DNA of 60,963 nt from an uncultured Gammaproteobacteria bacterium (GTDB taxonomy: Bacteria; Pseudomonadota; Gammaproteobacteria; Steroidobacterales; Woeseiaceae): contig CAJXYT010000002.1 in assembly GCA_913063505.1 (NCBI GenBank), positions 1 to 60,963 of the forward strand, given 5' to 3'. The notes under the pieces were generated by a model. It worked only from the letters and a program-made list of their open reading frames with translations, ran no database searches and was not told the origin of the DNA. Positions within the stretch are counted from its first letter, which is position 1; each line of letters starts with the position of its first letter. Positions 35,345 through 44,723 of this stretch are shown here, piece by piece. Both the position numbers and the translations under genes were made by a program.

Positions 35345-35655
35345 TGCACGCGCAAATCTTCAAGTTGGTGACAAGCGGCATCGTTGCTGGACTATTATTC
35401 AGCTCCGTAGTTGCTGACGAAATTACCGTCATAAAAGTGGGTTCATTATTTGACTTGCGTAGCGGTAAAGTTATCCAAGGCGCGGTAACTGCCGTCAAAG
35501 ACGACAGGATCACGGCTGTCGGTGGCCCCAATACAGAAATTCCCGCCGACGCAGCGGTCGTCATCGCCGTACACGGCGATCCACTGACCGATATTCCAGA
35601 AATGGAAGATGTCGACTTCGTCATGAAAGGCGGAGTTGTTTACAAGGATAAGTAA
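35344..35655 (+). pseudogene. Internally deleted, in-frame secreted amidohydrolase (103 codons)
   Basis: The frame has a signal peptide (MHAQIFKLVTSGIVAG, ending VVADE). It continues with the typical N-terminal strands of imidazolonepropionase-like amidohydrolases (KVGSLFDLRSGKVIQGAV, DDRITAVG). At about residue 74 it jumps straight to the family C-terminus (VHGDPLTDIPEM, DFVMKGGVVYK). The roughly 300 residues of the metal-binding barrel are absent, so no hydrolase activity is possible. The frame is kept, so a small exported protein could still be made. The start overlaps the deaD stop, and the next helicase gene begins 8 bases after its stop. Confidence 0.75.
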
Positions 35656-35662
35656 CAGAACG

Positions 35663-37048
35663 ATGTCTGACTCGACTGACTTCAGCCTGCTCAAATTAAG
35701 ATCGGAGCTGCTGGGAAACCTCACCGATCTTAATTACAACGAGATGACGTTGGTGCAAGCAGAGACATTGCCTCTGCTGATCGACGGGCGCGACGTACTC
35801 GCGCGAGCCAAGACGGGAAGCGGTAAGACCGCAGCTTTCGGCCTTGGACTGCTGAACAAACTGAACGTTGATTTATTCAAGGTGCAAGCACTCGTGCTCT
35901 GTCCAACACGTGAGCTCGCTGACCAGGTCGCAAAAGAGATTCGGCGACTGGCGCGCAGAATTCCGAACATCAAGATACTCAGCGTGTGCGGTGGCGCTCC
36001 ATTGCGAGACCAAATAGCTTCTTTGCAACGCAGTCCGCATATCATCGTCGGTACGCCGGGGCGTGTTCATAAACACCTGCGTAGTGGCACCCTCAATCTG
36101 GATCAATTGCAGACCTTCGTTCTTGATGAAGCGGACCGCATGCTGGATATGGGATTTATGAATGAGCTCGATGCGATACTTGCATTCGTACCCGACGAGC
36201 GCCAAACCGTGTTATTCAGCGCGACATATCCGGAGGCAATTGCCGATATTAGCGCTCGAGTGCAGTGCGAGCCGCAAACAGTAGACGTCACTGAAGATGA
36301 GCGGCCTGCACAAATTTCGCAGACATGGTGCACGGTTACTCGTGAGAATCGTAATGCCGAATTGGTTCGCGTGTTACGAGCCTGGGGTGGAACCCTGAAT
36401 TTGGTGTTCTGCAATACTAAGATAGATTGTGCCGAAGTCACTGAACATCTTCGAGTAGAGGGAATAGTTGCCGTTGCCTTGCACGGTGATCTGGACCAGA
36501 CACAGCGAAATCAGGTTCTGGTTCGATTCTCGAACCGCAGTGCGAGCGTGCTAATCGCGACGGATGTTGCGGCACGCGGACTCGATGTGAAAGACATCGA
36601 TGCGGTTTTCAATTATGAACTGCCGCAGCAAGCAGAAATTTATGTGCATCGAATTGGAAGAACCGGTCGTGCCGGAAAGACCGGCGTTGCAGTAAGCCTG
36701 GTCGAAGATCGGGAAATATGGCGCCTTGAAGAAATTGAGAAGGCATTGCCGGATGCCGTTTTGCAGCAACGCGGCATTCCGGATGCGAAGCGTGGCGATG
36801 ATTCTTTGGTTCCACTGATGACTACTGTGCAAATAAGTGGTGGACGAAAAAACAAGCTCCGCCCCGGAGACTTATTAGGTGCGCTTACAGCGCAGGGTGG
36901 AATTCCGGGCAGCGCGGTTGGTTCGATCGACTTGTTCGACGCTTACTGTTACGTCGCAATAGAGAATGCACATGTCGCAAAGGCATTGCACCAACTTGGT
37001 GACCGGCCGATAAAGGGACGTAAATATCGGGCTCGAGCGCGAAAGTAA
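35663..37048 (+). CDS. dbpA: ATP-dependent RNA helicase DbpA
   Basis: A 461-residue DEAD-box helicase. Landmarks are Walker A AKTGSGKT near residue 45, LDEADRMLDMGF, SAT, and HRIGRTGRAGKTG near 332-344. The C-terminal domain GRKNKLRPGDLLGALT with GSIDLFDAYCYV is the DbpA RNA-binding domain that recognises hairpin 92 of 23S rRNA. Length agrees with Escherichia coli DbpA. ATG at 35663 gives the proper N-terminus; a longer frame starts inside the previous gene. It lies in tandem with deaD, apart from the mini-amidohydrolase frame. Confidence 0.9.
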   Translation: MSDSTDFSLLKLRSELLGNLTDLNYNEMTLVQAETLPLLIDGRDVLARAKTGSGKTAAFGLGLLNKLNVDLFKVQALVLCPTRELADQVAKEIRRLARRIPNIKILSVCGGAPLRDQIASLQRSPHIIVGTPGRVHKHLRSGTLNLDQLQTFVLDEADRMLDMGFMNELDAILAFVPDERQTVLFSATYPEAIADISARVQCEPQTVDVTEDERPAQISQTWCTVTRENRNAELVRVLRAWGGTLNLVFCNTKIDCAEVTEHLRVEGIVAVALHGDLDQTQRNQVLVRFSNRSASVLIATDVAARGLDVKDIDAVFNYELPQQAEIYVHRIGRTGRAGKTGVAVSLVEDREIWRLEEIEKALPDAVLQQRGIPDAKRGDDSLVPLMTTVQISGGRKNKLRPGDLLGALTAQGGIPGSAVGSIDLFDAYCYVAIENAHVAKALHQLGDRPIKGRKYRARARK

Positions 37049-37056
37049 GAAATGAT

Positions 37057-38298
37057 GTGCTGAACTTCTTGCGACATAACATTCGCTGGATAGCAGGCGG
37101 ATTCACGCTCACCTTTTTCTCGAGTTTCGGACAGACCTATTTTATCTCCGTATCGATTTCAGAGTGGCGAGAAGCATTCGACCTGAGTCACGGTGAATTC
37201 GGTCGTCTCTATATGTTTGCGACCTTAGCGAGTGCGGCATGCCTGCCGTTTATCGGCAAGCTTATTGACTCTATTCCGGCACACAGGATGATCGCAGTAG
37301 TTATTCCGGTCTTGTCGGTCGCAGCGGCACTGGCTGGTTTTGCGGCATCACTCTGGATGTTGGTAGTTGCGATTTTTCTGCTCAGGTTATTCGGCCAGGG
37401 AATGATGACACATATAGCATTGACCACAACGGGTCGCTGGTTTTCTGCCGAGCGCGGTCGCGCCGTGTCATTGGTCGTACTGGGAAATCAGGTTGGTGAA
37501 GCAACGATTCCACTGGTTTTCTCGGTTGTGGCTATCGCGTATGGTCATCAAACCGGTTGGTATCTTGGTGCCGCAGCATTGCTGCTTATTGGGCTGCCAT
37601 TTTCATTCTGGGCATACAGCGTTCCGCGGGAACCGCATGGCTGCAGCGCCAGCGATAGTAAGTCAGACCGACATGTCCGCAATTGGACTCGCAGCGAAGT
37701 CATGCGGGACCCAGTTTTCTGGGCATTGCTGACTGGTGTGCTGGCCCCCGGATTTATTGGCACGACGATCTTTTACCACCAGAATTATCTGACGGAGCTC
37801 AATGGCTGGCCACCGCAACTGTTTGTACAGTCATTGATTACCCTATCTACGATGACGGTGATTTTCACTTTGATATCGGGCGCGGTGATCAATAAATTCG
37901 GTGCGAGGGTAATGCTGCCATACTTTCTCATCCCGTTGGCGATTGCTTGTTTCTTGTTAGCGGCAAGCGGGCCGGCACTGAGTGTCTATGTAGTAATGGT
38001 GTTCCTGGGCATCAGTTACGGTATTTCATGGACATTATTTGGATCACTGTGGCCTGAAATTTACGGAACGACACATCTTGGATCAATTCGCGCCATAACC
38101 GTTTCCGCCATAGTATTCGCCACGGCTGCTGGTCCGGGGCTTACAGGAACACTTATCGATTTCGGAATCACACTGCCGAGGCAAATGAATTATTTCGGCA
38201 GTTATTGTTTGATGGCGGTAGTTGTAATGACCATCGCGGCCGTTCTCCTGAAGCGGCGGATTAATCCAGGGGACAGCGACGAACTATTTCAAGATTAG
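37057..38298 (+). CDS. Major facilitator superfamily transporter
   Basis: A 413-residue protein with about twelve hydrophobic segments in two halves. The intracellular loop region RLYMFATLASAACLPFIGKLID near residues 49-70 is MFS-like. The GTG start lies 8 bases after the dbpA stop, without a strong ribosome-binding site, so coupling to dbpA is likely. Substrate cannot be read from the sequence; relatives are often annotated as oxalate/formate- or monocarboxylate-type carriers. Its 3' end overlaps the convergent NYN gene by 15 bases. Confidence 0.8.
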   Translation: MLNFLRHNIRWIAGGFTLTFFSSFGQTYFISVSISEWREAFDLSHGEFGRLYMFATLASAACLPFIGKLIDSIPAHRMIAVVIPVLSVAAALAGFAASLWMLVVAIFLLRLFGQGMMTHIALTTTGRWFSAERGRAVSLVVLGNQVGEATIPLVFSVVAIAYGHQTGWYLGAAALLLIGLPFSFWAYSVPREPHGCSASDSKSDRHVRNWTRSEVMRDPVFWALLTGVLAPGFIGTTIFYHQNYLTELNGWPPQLFVQSLITLSTMTVIFTLISGAVINKFGARVMLPYFLIPLAIACFLLAASGPALSVYVVMVFLGISYGISWTLFGSLWPEIYGTTHLGSIRAITVSAIVFATAAGPGLTGTLIDFGITLPRQMNYFGSYCLMAVVVMTIAAVLLKRRINPGDSDELFQD

Positions 38299-38781
38299 TT
38301 TTTCATCGATAGGCACAAAGCGGCTTGCCGGTCCGATGAGTTGGTTAGACGTCAACGCTCGAACGCCATAGACCTCTGACTGTGTTCTGAATCGATCCCG
38401 AATACGATCAAGCAAAATCCCGAAATCGCCATCGCCCGACGCAAGAACAATCGTATCGCATTGATTGGCTGCTTCGAATACATCTAGTGCGATGCCAACA
38501 TCCCAGTCGGCCTTCGCTGTTCCATCGCGGCGCTTTAATACGGCTTTGAGTTGAACGTCAAAACCAATTGCTCTGAGAATGTTCTGAAACTGTATTTGTT
38601 TGGCGTCGCCACGATCTGTGGCATAGGCGTACGCACATACAACATCACGATCCTTGGTTACTTGAGCCCAAAACTTGTTGTAGTCGAAATTGCCCTGATA
38701 GGTCTGGCGACAGGTGTAATAGATGTTTTGAACATCGACAAAAATGCCGACCTTCTCCGAGCCCTTGTCAGCTTTATGCAA
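38284..38781 (-). CDS. NYN-domain (LabA/DUF88-like) protein, putative ribonuclease
   Basis: About 165 residues. The PIN-like NYN fold shows the conserved acidic positions [12 protein letters not shown] (near residues 10-21), [11 protein letters not shown] near 93-103 and [14 protein letters not shown] near 115-128. Such proteins are thought to act as metal-dependent RNases in RNA processing. I prefer TTG at 38781, which removes a non-homologous extension; an ATG at 38826 would lengthen the product to 180 residues and deepen the overlap with ybiT. Both genes are on the minus strand and probably co-transcribed. Confidence 0.75.
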   Translation of the reverse strand: MHKADKGSEKVGIFVDVQNIYYTCRQTYQGNFDYNKFWAQVTKDRDVVCAYAYATDRGDAKQIQFQNILRAIGFDVQLKAVLKRRDGTAKADWDVGIALDVFEAANQCDTIVLASGDGDFGILLDRIRDRFRTQSEVYGVRALTSNQLIGPASRFVPIDEKLILK

Positions 38782-40384
38782 CGTGCGATCTCTCGTCAGA
38801 AATCTGCGCGCGCAGATATTCGTCATAGGTACCGCGGAAGTCGACGATACCGTTCGGTGTCATATCGATGATTCGCGTTGCGAGTGATGATACGAAATCA
38901 CGATCATGACTGATAAAGATCAAGGTTCCCGGATAATTTTCCAATGCGAGATTGAGTGCCTCGATAGACTCCATATCAAGGTGATTGGTTGGTTCATCCA
39001 TGACGATGACGTTCGGTTTCTGCAAAATTATTTTGCCGAACATGAGCCTGCGCTGCTCACCACCAGATACGACTTTCACAGATTTTTCGCTGTCATCTCT
39101 TGAGAACAGCATGCGCCCCAGCGTTCCACGCAGCATCTGCTCATCGGCGCCTTTTGGCTGCCATTGAGTGATCCAGTCGAACAGTGTCATGTCGGTCTCG
39201 AACTCCGGCGTGTTGTCCTGAGCAAAGACCCCAGTGGATGCATTTTCAGACCACTTGACCTCACCCGTGTCGACGTCGATTTCTTGCAGTAGAGCTCGGG
39301 CGAGCGTTGTCTTGCCAATTCCGTTCTGACCGAGAATGGCTAGGCGCGCCCCAGCGTCGATTGTCAGATCAAGATTCTCAAACAAAGGACCTGCATCGAA
39401 GCCTTTGCTGATGCCAGTCGCTTCGACCGCAATACGTCGCAGCGGTTTGTTCTGCTCAAAGCGAATGTATGGGCTGACTCGGCTGGATGGCTTGATATCC
39501 TCGAGCTTAATCTTTTCGAGCTGTCTTGCGCGCGACGTCGCCTGACGCGCCTTTGATGCGTTCGCAGAAAAGCGACTGACAAACGCCTGAAGTTCGGCCA
39601 TTTTGACTTTCTTCTTAGCGTTGTCGGCATACATGCGCTCGCGTGCCTGCGTTGCCGCGGTCATGTATTCGTCATAGTTGCCGGGGAAAACCTGCAATTT
39701 GCCGTAGTCGAGATCAGCCATGTGTGTGCACACGCTGTTCAGGAAGTGGCGATCATGCGAGATGATGATCATCGTGGACTTGCTACCCTCCAGGAATTCT
39801 TCCAGCCAGCGAATGGTGTTGATATCAAGATTGTTGGTGGGCTCGTCGAGCAACAATACATCCGGGTCCGAGAACAGAGCCTGAGCCAGCAGGACCCGAA
39901 GCTTCCAGCCCGGCGCTACGGCGCTCATCGGACCATAGTGCTGACTGACAGGAATGCCGATACCTACCAGTAATTCGCCCGCTCTGGATTCGGCCGAATA
40001 GCCATCTAGTTCCGCAAATTCGACTTCGAGGTCCGCAACCTGCATGCCTTCCTCGTCGCTCATTTCTGGCAGAGAGTAAAGGCGCTCCCGTTCCTGCGAC
40101 ACCCGCCATAGCCGGTTATAGCCCATGATGACGGCATCGATAACCCGGTATTCCTCATAGGCGAACTGGTCCTGCGACAACTGTCCGACTCGAGCATTCG
40201 GATCGACAGAAACATTGCCAACACTGGGCTCCAGCTGGCCAGCCAGAATTTTCATCAGAGTCGATTTACCACAGCCGTTCGCTCCGATAAGGCCATAGCG
40301 ATTGCCATTGCCGAAGGTGACGGAAACATTTTCGAACAGGGGTTTAGCGCCGAACTGAATCGACAAATTTGCTGCAGAGATCAA
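38774..40384 (-). CDS. ybiT: ABC-F family ATPase YbiT
   Basis: A 536-residue soluble protein with two ABC cassettes and no membrane part. The first cassette has Walker [10 protein letters not shown] near 36-44, the YbiT-type degenerate signature [15 protein letters not shown] and [12 protein letters not shown] lysine/arginine-rich linker follows. The second has [21 protein letters not shown] and [14 protein letters not shown] proteins bind the ribosomal E site and tune translation. The modified first signature identifies the YbiT subgroup. The 3' end overlaps the NYN gene. Confidence 0.9.
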   Translation of the reverse strand: MISAANLSIQFGAKPLFENVSVTFGNGNRYGLIGANGCGKSTLMKILAGQLEPSVGNVSVDPNARVGQLSQDQFAYEEYRVIDAVIMGYNRLWRVSQERERLYSLPEMSDEEGMQVADLEVEFAELDGYSAESRAGELLVGIGIPVSQHYGPMSAVAPGWKLRVLLAQALFSDPDVLLLDEPTNNLDINTIRWLEEFLEGSKSTMIIISHDRHFLNSVCTHMADLDYGKLQVFPGNYDEYMTAATQARERMYADNAKKKVKMAELQAFVSRFSANASKARQATSRARQLEKIKLEDIKPSSRVSPYIRFEQNKPLRRIAVEATGISKGFDAGPLFENLDLTIDAGARLAILGQNGIGKTTLARALLQEIDVDTGEVKWSENASTGVFAQDNTPEFETDMTLFDWITQWQPKGADEQMLRGTLGRMLFSRDDSEKSVKVVSGGEQRRLMFGKIILQKPNVIVMDEPTNHLDMESIEALNLALENYPGTLIFISHDRDFVSSLATRIIDMTPNGIVDFRGTYDEYLRAQISDERSHVA

Positions 40385-40562
40385 CGGAGTGCACCAATTA
40401 AAGGGGCCGGGCGGCGTAAAATGCTGTCCGGCTAGTGTTTGGGCGGCGGATCATAGCAAAAATGTCGCTGCTTGGGGTAGCTGGAAGTTTGACTGTTTTG
40501 CACGACAGTTGGTGATTTCAACTATCATGGCATACATGTTCACACTGACTGATAGCTGATTC

Positions 40563-41645
40563 ATGGCGCGTAAGTGCAAGGCGGTTATTGACCTCGATGC
40601 GATACGGGCAAATTACGCGATAGCCTGCGATCTAGCACCAGACTCCAGATCAATTGCGGTAATTAAAGCAGATGCTTACGGCCATGGGGCCGTGGAGGTC
40701 ATGCGTGCACTTGAGGGGGTCGCACCGGCGTTTGCTGTCGCGATCATCGATGAAGCTTTGGAACTACGAGATGCCGGTCTCACCAAGATGATACTGGTGA
40801 TGGAGGGCGTCGACGGTATCGCCGACCTTGAAAGCGCTGCAAGGAATAATCTGACTATTGTGGTGCACAGCGAGTCGCAGCTACAGGACCTGGAGCAAGC
40901 TACGCTTTCGAATCCCGTAAGTGTATGGCTAAAAGTCGACACGGGTATGCATAGATTAGGTATAGATCCTGATGGGGTAGAGGACGCAGTGATGCAGCTT
41001 CGTGCCAGCAAGAACTGTGATCTTCCGCTAGTTGTCTGCACACACCTCGCTTCATCGGAAGACCCTAACAGCAAGGCGATGGACAAACAGATCGAGACAT
41101 TCGACCGCTCTGTCATCAACCTGGATGTTCTTGAAAGCATCGCCAATTCGGGTGGAATACTTGCCGCAGCTAAGAGCCATCGGGATTGGAATCGACCTGG
41201 ATATCTGCTCTATGGCAACACGCCTTTTGGTGACGCGAGGGAAAGCGCGAGTGACTTGCGGCCGGCGATGACCCTGCAGTCCGAAGTGATTGCGATTCGC
41301 GAGGTGCCAGCGACCGAGTCTGTTGGTTATGGCGGACGATGGACGGCGACTGGCAGAGCAACAATCGCGACCGTCGCGATTGGTTATGCGGATGGTTATC
41401 CACGTCATGCAGCCGACGGAACGCCAACATTGGTAAACGGTCAGATCGCACCGCTCGCAGGTGCCGTCTCAATGGATATGATCACTGTTGATGTCACGGA
41501 GTTGGACGGAGTGAAAATTGGCGACCCAGTTATCCTCTGGGGACCGGATCTTTCTGTCAATCGGGTAGCGTCTGCATCGGGCACGATCGGTTACGAGTTG
41601 TTGACAGGATTGATGCCGCGTGTACCTCGTCGATATTTGAAATAG
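40563..41645 (+). CDS. alr: Alanine racemase
   Basis: A 360-residue PLP enzyme that converts L- to D-alanine for peptidoglycan. AVIKADAYGHG near residues 31-41 holds the PLP lysine. VWLKVDTGMHRLG near 122-134 and the C-terminal IGYADGYPRHAA and AGAVSMDMITVDVT are family motifs. Length normal. It lies 178 bases from the divergent ybiT, in a gap with no other gene. The short stretch after its stop (41646-41809) has a coding-like tail of 27 codons (GGMLASIYYVDAKPNE, ending EIIVEA) that I cannot identify. Confidence 0.92.
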   Translation: MARKCKAVIDLDAIRANYAIACDLAPDSRSIAVIKADAYGHGAVEVMRALEGVAPAFAVAIIDEALELRDAGLTKMILVMEGVDGIADLESAARNNLTIVVHSESQLQDLEQATLSNPVSVWLKVDTGMHRLGIDPDGVEDAVMQLRASKNCDLPLVVCTHLASSEDPNSKAMDKQIETFDRSVINLDVLESIANSGGILAAAKSHRDWNRPGYLLYGNTPFGDARESASDLRPAMTLQSEVIAIREVPATESVGYGGRWTATGRATIATVAIGYADGYPRHAADGTPTLVNGQIAPLAGAVSMDMITVDVTELDGVKIGDPVILWGPDLSVNRVASASGTIGYELLTGLMPRVPRRYLK

Positions 41646-41809
41646 GCCTTGCGCCAATCATTCTACTGGCGGAATTGAGAAGGTGTCGGTGTCGCCGTCA
41701 TAGTGGGGTATATGGCGATATCATCGTGGGCGGTATGCTCGCATCTATCTACTACGTTGATGCGAAACCGAATGAGCGAGAAATAATCGTCGAAGCCTGA
41801 CCTACGTGA

Positions 41810-42397
41810 CTAGTGCTTATGTCCATGGCGGAATAGGACGACATGTATCAGTGACCCAGAAATGAAGGCCTGTAACAAAGCGAGAGTTCGTGTCTCGGCT
41901 AAATCGAACAATGACGCGCCGATGAGAAATCCAGCAACCGTCGACAGAATTACGAGCGCGAACAATACGGTAGTGACGGTTATGCCGAAATTTGGTCGGG
42001 CGATACACCAAATCGCCATTCCGACAGGGAGTCGGTGTAACACAATCGCATAGGCCAGAGCGATTCCGTTTTCAGGTAGCAGCGCGACACCGTCAATGAC
42101 GGCATGTATAAGCAGGCCGGTGGCGGCGAGACCGACGATGAAAAGGTGTGCTGTATCAGTCGCTTTGTGGAACAGACGTTCGAGCAGCATCGGGAACGCT
42201 AATCCGAGAGCGATGACGAGTGCGGCTAGCCATCCAGCCTGTCGCAATGCTTCGGGCACAACATGCGTGGCGATGATCGCAGCGATTGTCAGCAGGATTA
42301 CACCATCCAGGATACGCTTTGCCGTCGGATTCTTGCGGCCCGCCGCGTAGATGACAGGGCCCAGCAATAGCGCCGCGATGCTTAAAAGTAAAGTCAT
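41810..42397 (-). CDS. ZIP-family-like metal permease
   Basis: A 195-residue membrane protein with about six to seven hydrophobic segments. The ZIP-type metal-binding helices show LLIHAVIDGVAL near residues 94-105 and IVLHRLPVGMAIW near 118-130. The C-terminus ends HVVLFRHGHKH, a histidine-rich tail that may bind metal. The loss of some outer helices makes it shorter than classical ZIPs. It is divergent, by 37 bases, from a FixH-like gene and a di-haem peroxidase, so a metal-handling module is plausible. Confidence 0.72.
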   Translation of the reverse strand: MTLLLSIAALLLGPVIYAAGRKNPTAKRILDGVILLTIAAIIATHVVPEALRQAGWLAALVIALGLAFPMLLERLFHKATDTAHLFIVGLAATGLLIHAVIDGVALLPENGIALAYAIVLHRLPVGMAIWCIARPNFGITVTTVLFALVILSTVAGFLIGASLFDLAETRTLALLQAFISGSLIHVVLFRHGHKH

Positions 42398-42434
42398 GGT
42401 GTCAGGTCGTGATGAGTGTGGTTAGAATGGTCTC

Positions 42435-43400
42435 ATGATTTCGCGCCGCGCCGTTCTTTATTGCCAACTTATTTCGCTTTTCACTGTTCTTTTCTCAGGG
42501 GACGTCTCCGCGCACGGCGGCGTCGTTGAAGAAGACGATCTTTGTGTCATCAAGGTGAACTACCTGCGCGCCCATTTTAAAGTCTACCAACCGGGCGCTT
42601 TGGGGCATGAGCAATATTGTGAAGACCTGCCGATGGCGACGGAAAGCGTGTTCGTGATGGAGTATCTGCACGATTCATTGTCGGAAATGCCAATCGATTT
42701 TCGGATAATCAGAGACGTTACCGGGAAAGGTCGATTCGCCCGCATGGAAGATATCGACCTGATTGACGACATCGATAGTGCGACGGTCTTCTACCGAGCA
42801 CCCGTCGTTGAGCCAGATATCTACCTGGTTAACTACCAGTTTACCGAGGAAGGCGACTTCATCGGTATTGTATCTGCAAGGCACCCGGACACGGGCAAAG
42901 TCTACGCTGCTGTTTTTCCATTTGAGGTAGGATTTACCGGGCTGGGTTACTGGCCATTTTTCATAGGAATGCTAATGTTGATTCAATTTCAGTACCTTTT
43001 CATGAGTGGCCGACTGAAGCGCTGGTTTGGCAAGGAAGTGGCCGTCGCAGCGTGTTTTGTTTTAGGTCTTCTGTTGTCTCCGGTTTCGTTTGCGGAAAAC
43101 TTGGTGGTCACCTATACGACCTCTGATGGGGATCCCGAGATTAACAAAATGCATGACTGGATAGTGCATATCGAGAATGATGATGGGCTTGAAATTGAAG
43201 ACGCAATCGTTGATGTTGAAGGGGGTATGCCCGAGCATAATCATGGTTTGCCAACAAAACCGCTAATCACCGCCGAGCTCGGCGGTGGCGACTACAAGCT
43301 GGAAGGGATGCGCTTTCACATGAGTGGTTATTGGGAAATTATCGTCAGTATAACGACGGATAATGGCTCTTCGAAAGTGACGATACCACTGCAGCTATGA
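42435..43400 (+). CDS. Two-part periplasmic protein with C-terminal FixH/YtkA-like domain
   Basis: A 321-residue protein with a signal peptide (residues 1-26, ending VSAHG). Residues about 27-165 are an acidic exported domain I do not recognise, starting HGGVVEEDDLCVIKVNY. A hydrophobic segment lies near 172-190 and a second near 200-216. The C-terminal part from about 220 (VVTYTTSDGDPEINKMHDW, then GGMPEHNHGLPT and GMRFHMSGYWEI) looks like the FixH/YtkA-like domain. The second hydrophobic piece resembles an internal signal peptide ending SFAEN, so two exported proteins may have fused. The stop overlaps the peroxidase start by 4 bases. Confidence 0.7.
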   Translation: MISRRAVLYCQLISLFTVLFSGDVSAHGGVVEEDDLCVIKVNYLRAHFKVYQPGALGHEQYCEDLPMATESVFVMEYLHDSLSEMPIDFRIIRDVTGKGRFARMEDIDLIDDIDSATVFYRAPVVEPDIYLVNYQFTEEGDFIGIVSARHPDTGKVYAAVFPFEVGFTGLGYWPFFIGMLMLIQFQYLFMSGRLKRWFGKEVAVAACFVLGLLLSPVSFAENLVVTYTTSDGDPEINKMHDWIVHIENDDGLEIEDAIVDVEGGMPEHNHGLPTKPLITAELGGGDYKLEGMRFHMSGYWEIIVSITTDNGSSKVTIPLQL

Positions 43401-44584
43401 GTTTTGGGCTTCTTAAAATCGCTGCGGCCCTGGCCGCGCTCGGCCTGTTCGTTAGCGCTTGCGATAGAGGCGCATCCCGGGCACCGGAATGGACTGAGGC
43501 CGAAGTCACGACTCTTAAATCCCTGTGGCTGGAATCCTTACCGGATTTACCCGACGATCCGAGCAATGCTGTCGCAAACAATGCGATCGCAGCTGAGTTT
43601 GGCAGAAAATTATTTTTAGATGCTCGCTTGAGCGCTAACGGTGGAGTTTCTTGTTCGACCTGCCACCAGGTAGCACGTCGATTCACCGACGGACTGAGAA
43701 AAGCGCGAGCACTAGGATTGAGCGACCGTAACACACCCAGTATTGTTGGTTCTCAGTACAGTCCCTGGCAATACTGGGATGGACGTAGAGATAGCCAATG
43801 GGCGCAAGCACTTGCGCCGCTGGAAAATGCACACGAGCACGGAACTAGTAGAGCACAGGTAGTCGACACTGTTTTCGGGGACACAGACTATCGAATGACC
43901 TACGAAGCGTTGTTTGGTCCGCTGCAAAATCCTGCGGGGTCTAGTAACGTCGAACTGAACATTGCGTTCGCAAACATTGGTAAATCGATAGCCGCATTCG
44001 AGCGGACGATTATGCCAACGACCTCTCGTTTCGACGAATACGTTGCAGCTCTCGTTAGAGGTAATGCGGACGCGCAACGCGAGATACTGAATGCAGACGA
44101 GAAAGCAGGATTACGCTTATTCATCAGCAAAGCAAATTGCACGCAATGTCATAACGGACCACTATTAACGAATCATGAATTTCACAACACGGGAGTGCTT
44201 AATTTTCCTGGTGATGTACCCGATAAGGCGAGAGCGGGCGGTGTGAGAGAGGTCTTCGGCAGCGAATTCAACTGTCGGAGTATCTACAGCGATGACTCCG
44301 CCGGGCATTGTCCAGAGCTCGACTTCGCGCGAACCGGAATCGAATTGATTGGAGCCACCAAGACACCGTCGTTACGGAATCTCGAACATACCGCGCCGTT
44401 CATGCACAAGGGGCAGTTGCCAAGCATCGCCGACGTTTTGGATCATTACAACAAAGCGCCGGATGCAATGATCGGTCATAACGAGGCTGAGCCGCTCGGG
44501 CTTAATACTGCTGAGCTCCAGCAATTAGAAGCTTTTCTGACTACCCTGACAGCACCGGTATCGGAACTAGGTGTTGAGCTCTAA
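43397..44584 (+). CDS. Di-haem cytochrome c peroxidase/MauG-family lipoprotein
   Basis: A 395-residue exported protein with a lipoprotein-type signal (LGLFVSAC at about residues 15-22). It has two c-type haem motifs, CSTCH at 86-90 and CTQCH near 248-252. The motif RNTPSI near 115 and the late TPSLRNLEHTAPFMHKG stretch are typical of bacterial CCP/MauG proteins. It would reduce hydrogen peroxide or act as an oxidant on a partner protein in the periplasm. It is coupled to the FixH-like gene and faces a ZIP-like permease. Confidence 0.87.
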   Translation: MSFGLLKIAAALAALGLFVSACDRGASRAPEWTEAEVTTLKSLWLESLPDLPDDPSNAVANNAIAAEFGRKLFLDARLSANGGVSCSTCHQVARRFTDGLRKARALGLSDRNTPSIVGSQYSPWQYWDGRRDSQWAQALAPLENAHEHGTSRAQVVDTVFGDTDYRMTYEALFGPLQNPAGSSNVELNIAFANIGKSIAAFERTIMPTTSRFDEYVAALVRGNADAQREILNADEKAGLRLFISKANCTQCHNGPLLTNHEFHNTGVLNFPGDVPDKARAGGVREVFGSEFNCRSIYSDDSAGHCPELDFARTGIELIGATKTPSLRNLEHTAPFMHKGQLPSIADVLDHYNKAPDAMIGHNEAEPLGLNTAELQQLEAFLTTLTAPVSELGVEL

Positions 44585-44615
44585 GTTGGGTAGTAGAACA
44601 TCTTCATTCGTCATC

Positions 44616-44723
44616 ATGGATGGCGAGCAAAATGAGCTGTTCGATCGTTGGCAAGAACCTTTGCAAATTCGAGAGCAGATATGCACTATCTGGACTGAGC
44701 TTAAAAGTGAGGAAGACGCGTGA
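44616..44723 (+). CDS. Possible 35-residue protein before the MOSC gene
   Basis: A short frame reading MDGEQNELFDRWQEPLQI followed by REQICTIWTELKSEEDA. Its stop overlaps the GTG of the MOSC gene (GTGA). In frame it extends back to a TTG at 44586. Composition is coding-like, but I recognise no family, and it could be the tail of a deleted gene rather than a real small protein. Confidence 0.3.
   Translation: MDGEQNELFDRWQEPLQIREQICTIWTELKSEEDA

Noticed and set aside
35061-35624. Ser/Cys-rich minus-strand frame over the DeaD repeat
   Set aside because: It is the antisense reading of the GKKD repeat units.
40491-40540. TTGACT near alr considered as a promoter
   Set aside because: No acceptable -10 hexamer occurs at 16-18 bases spacing.
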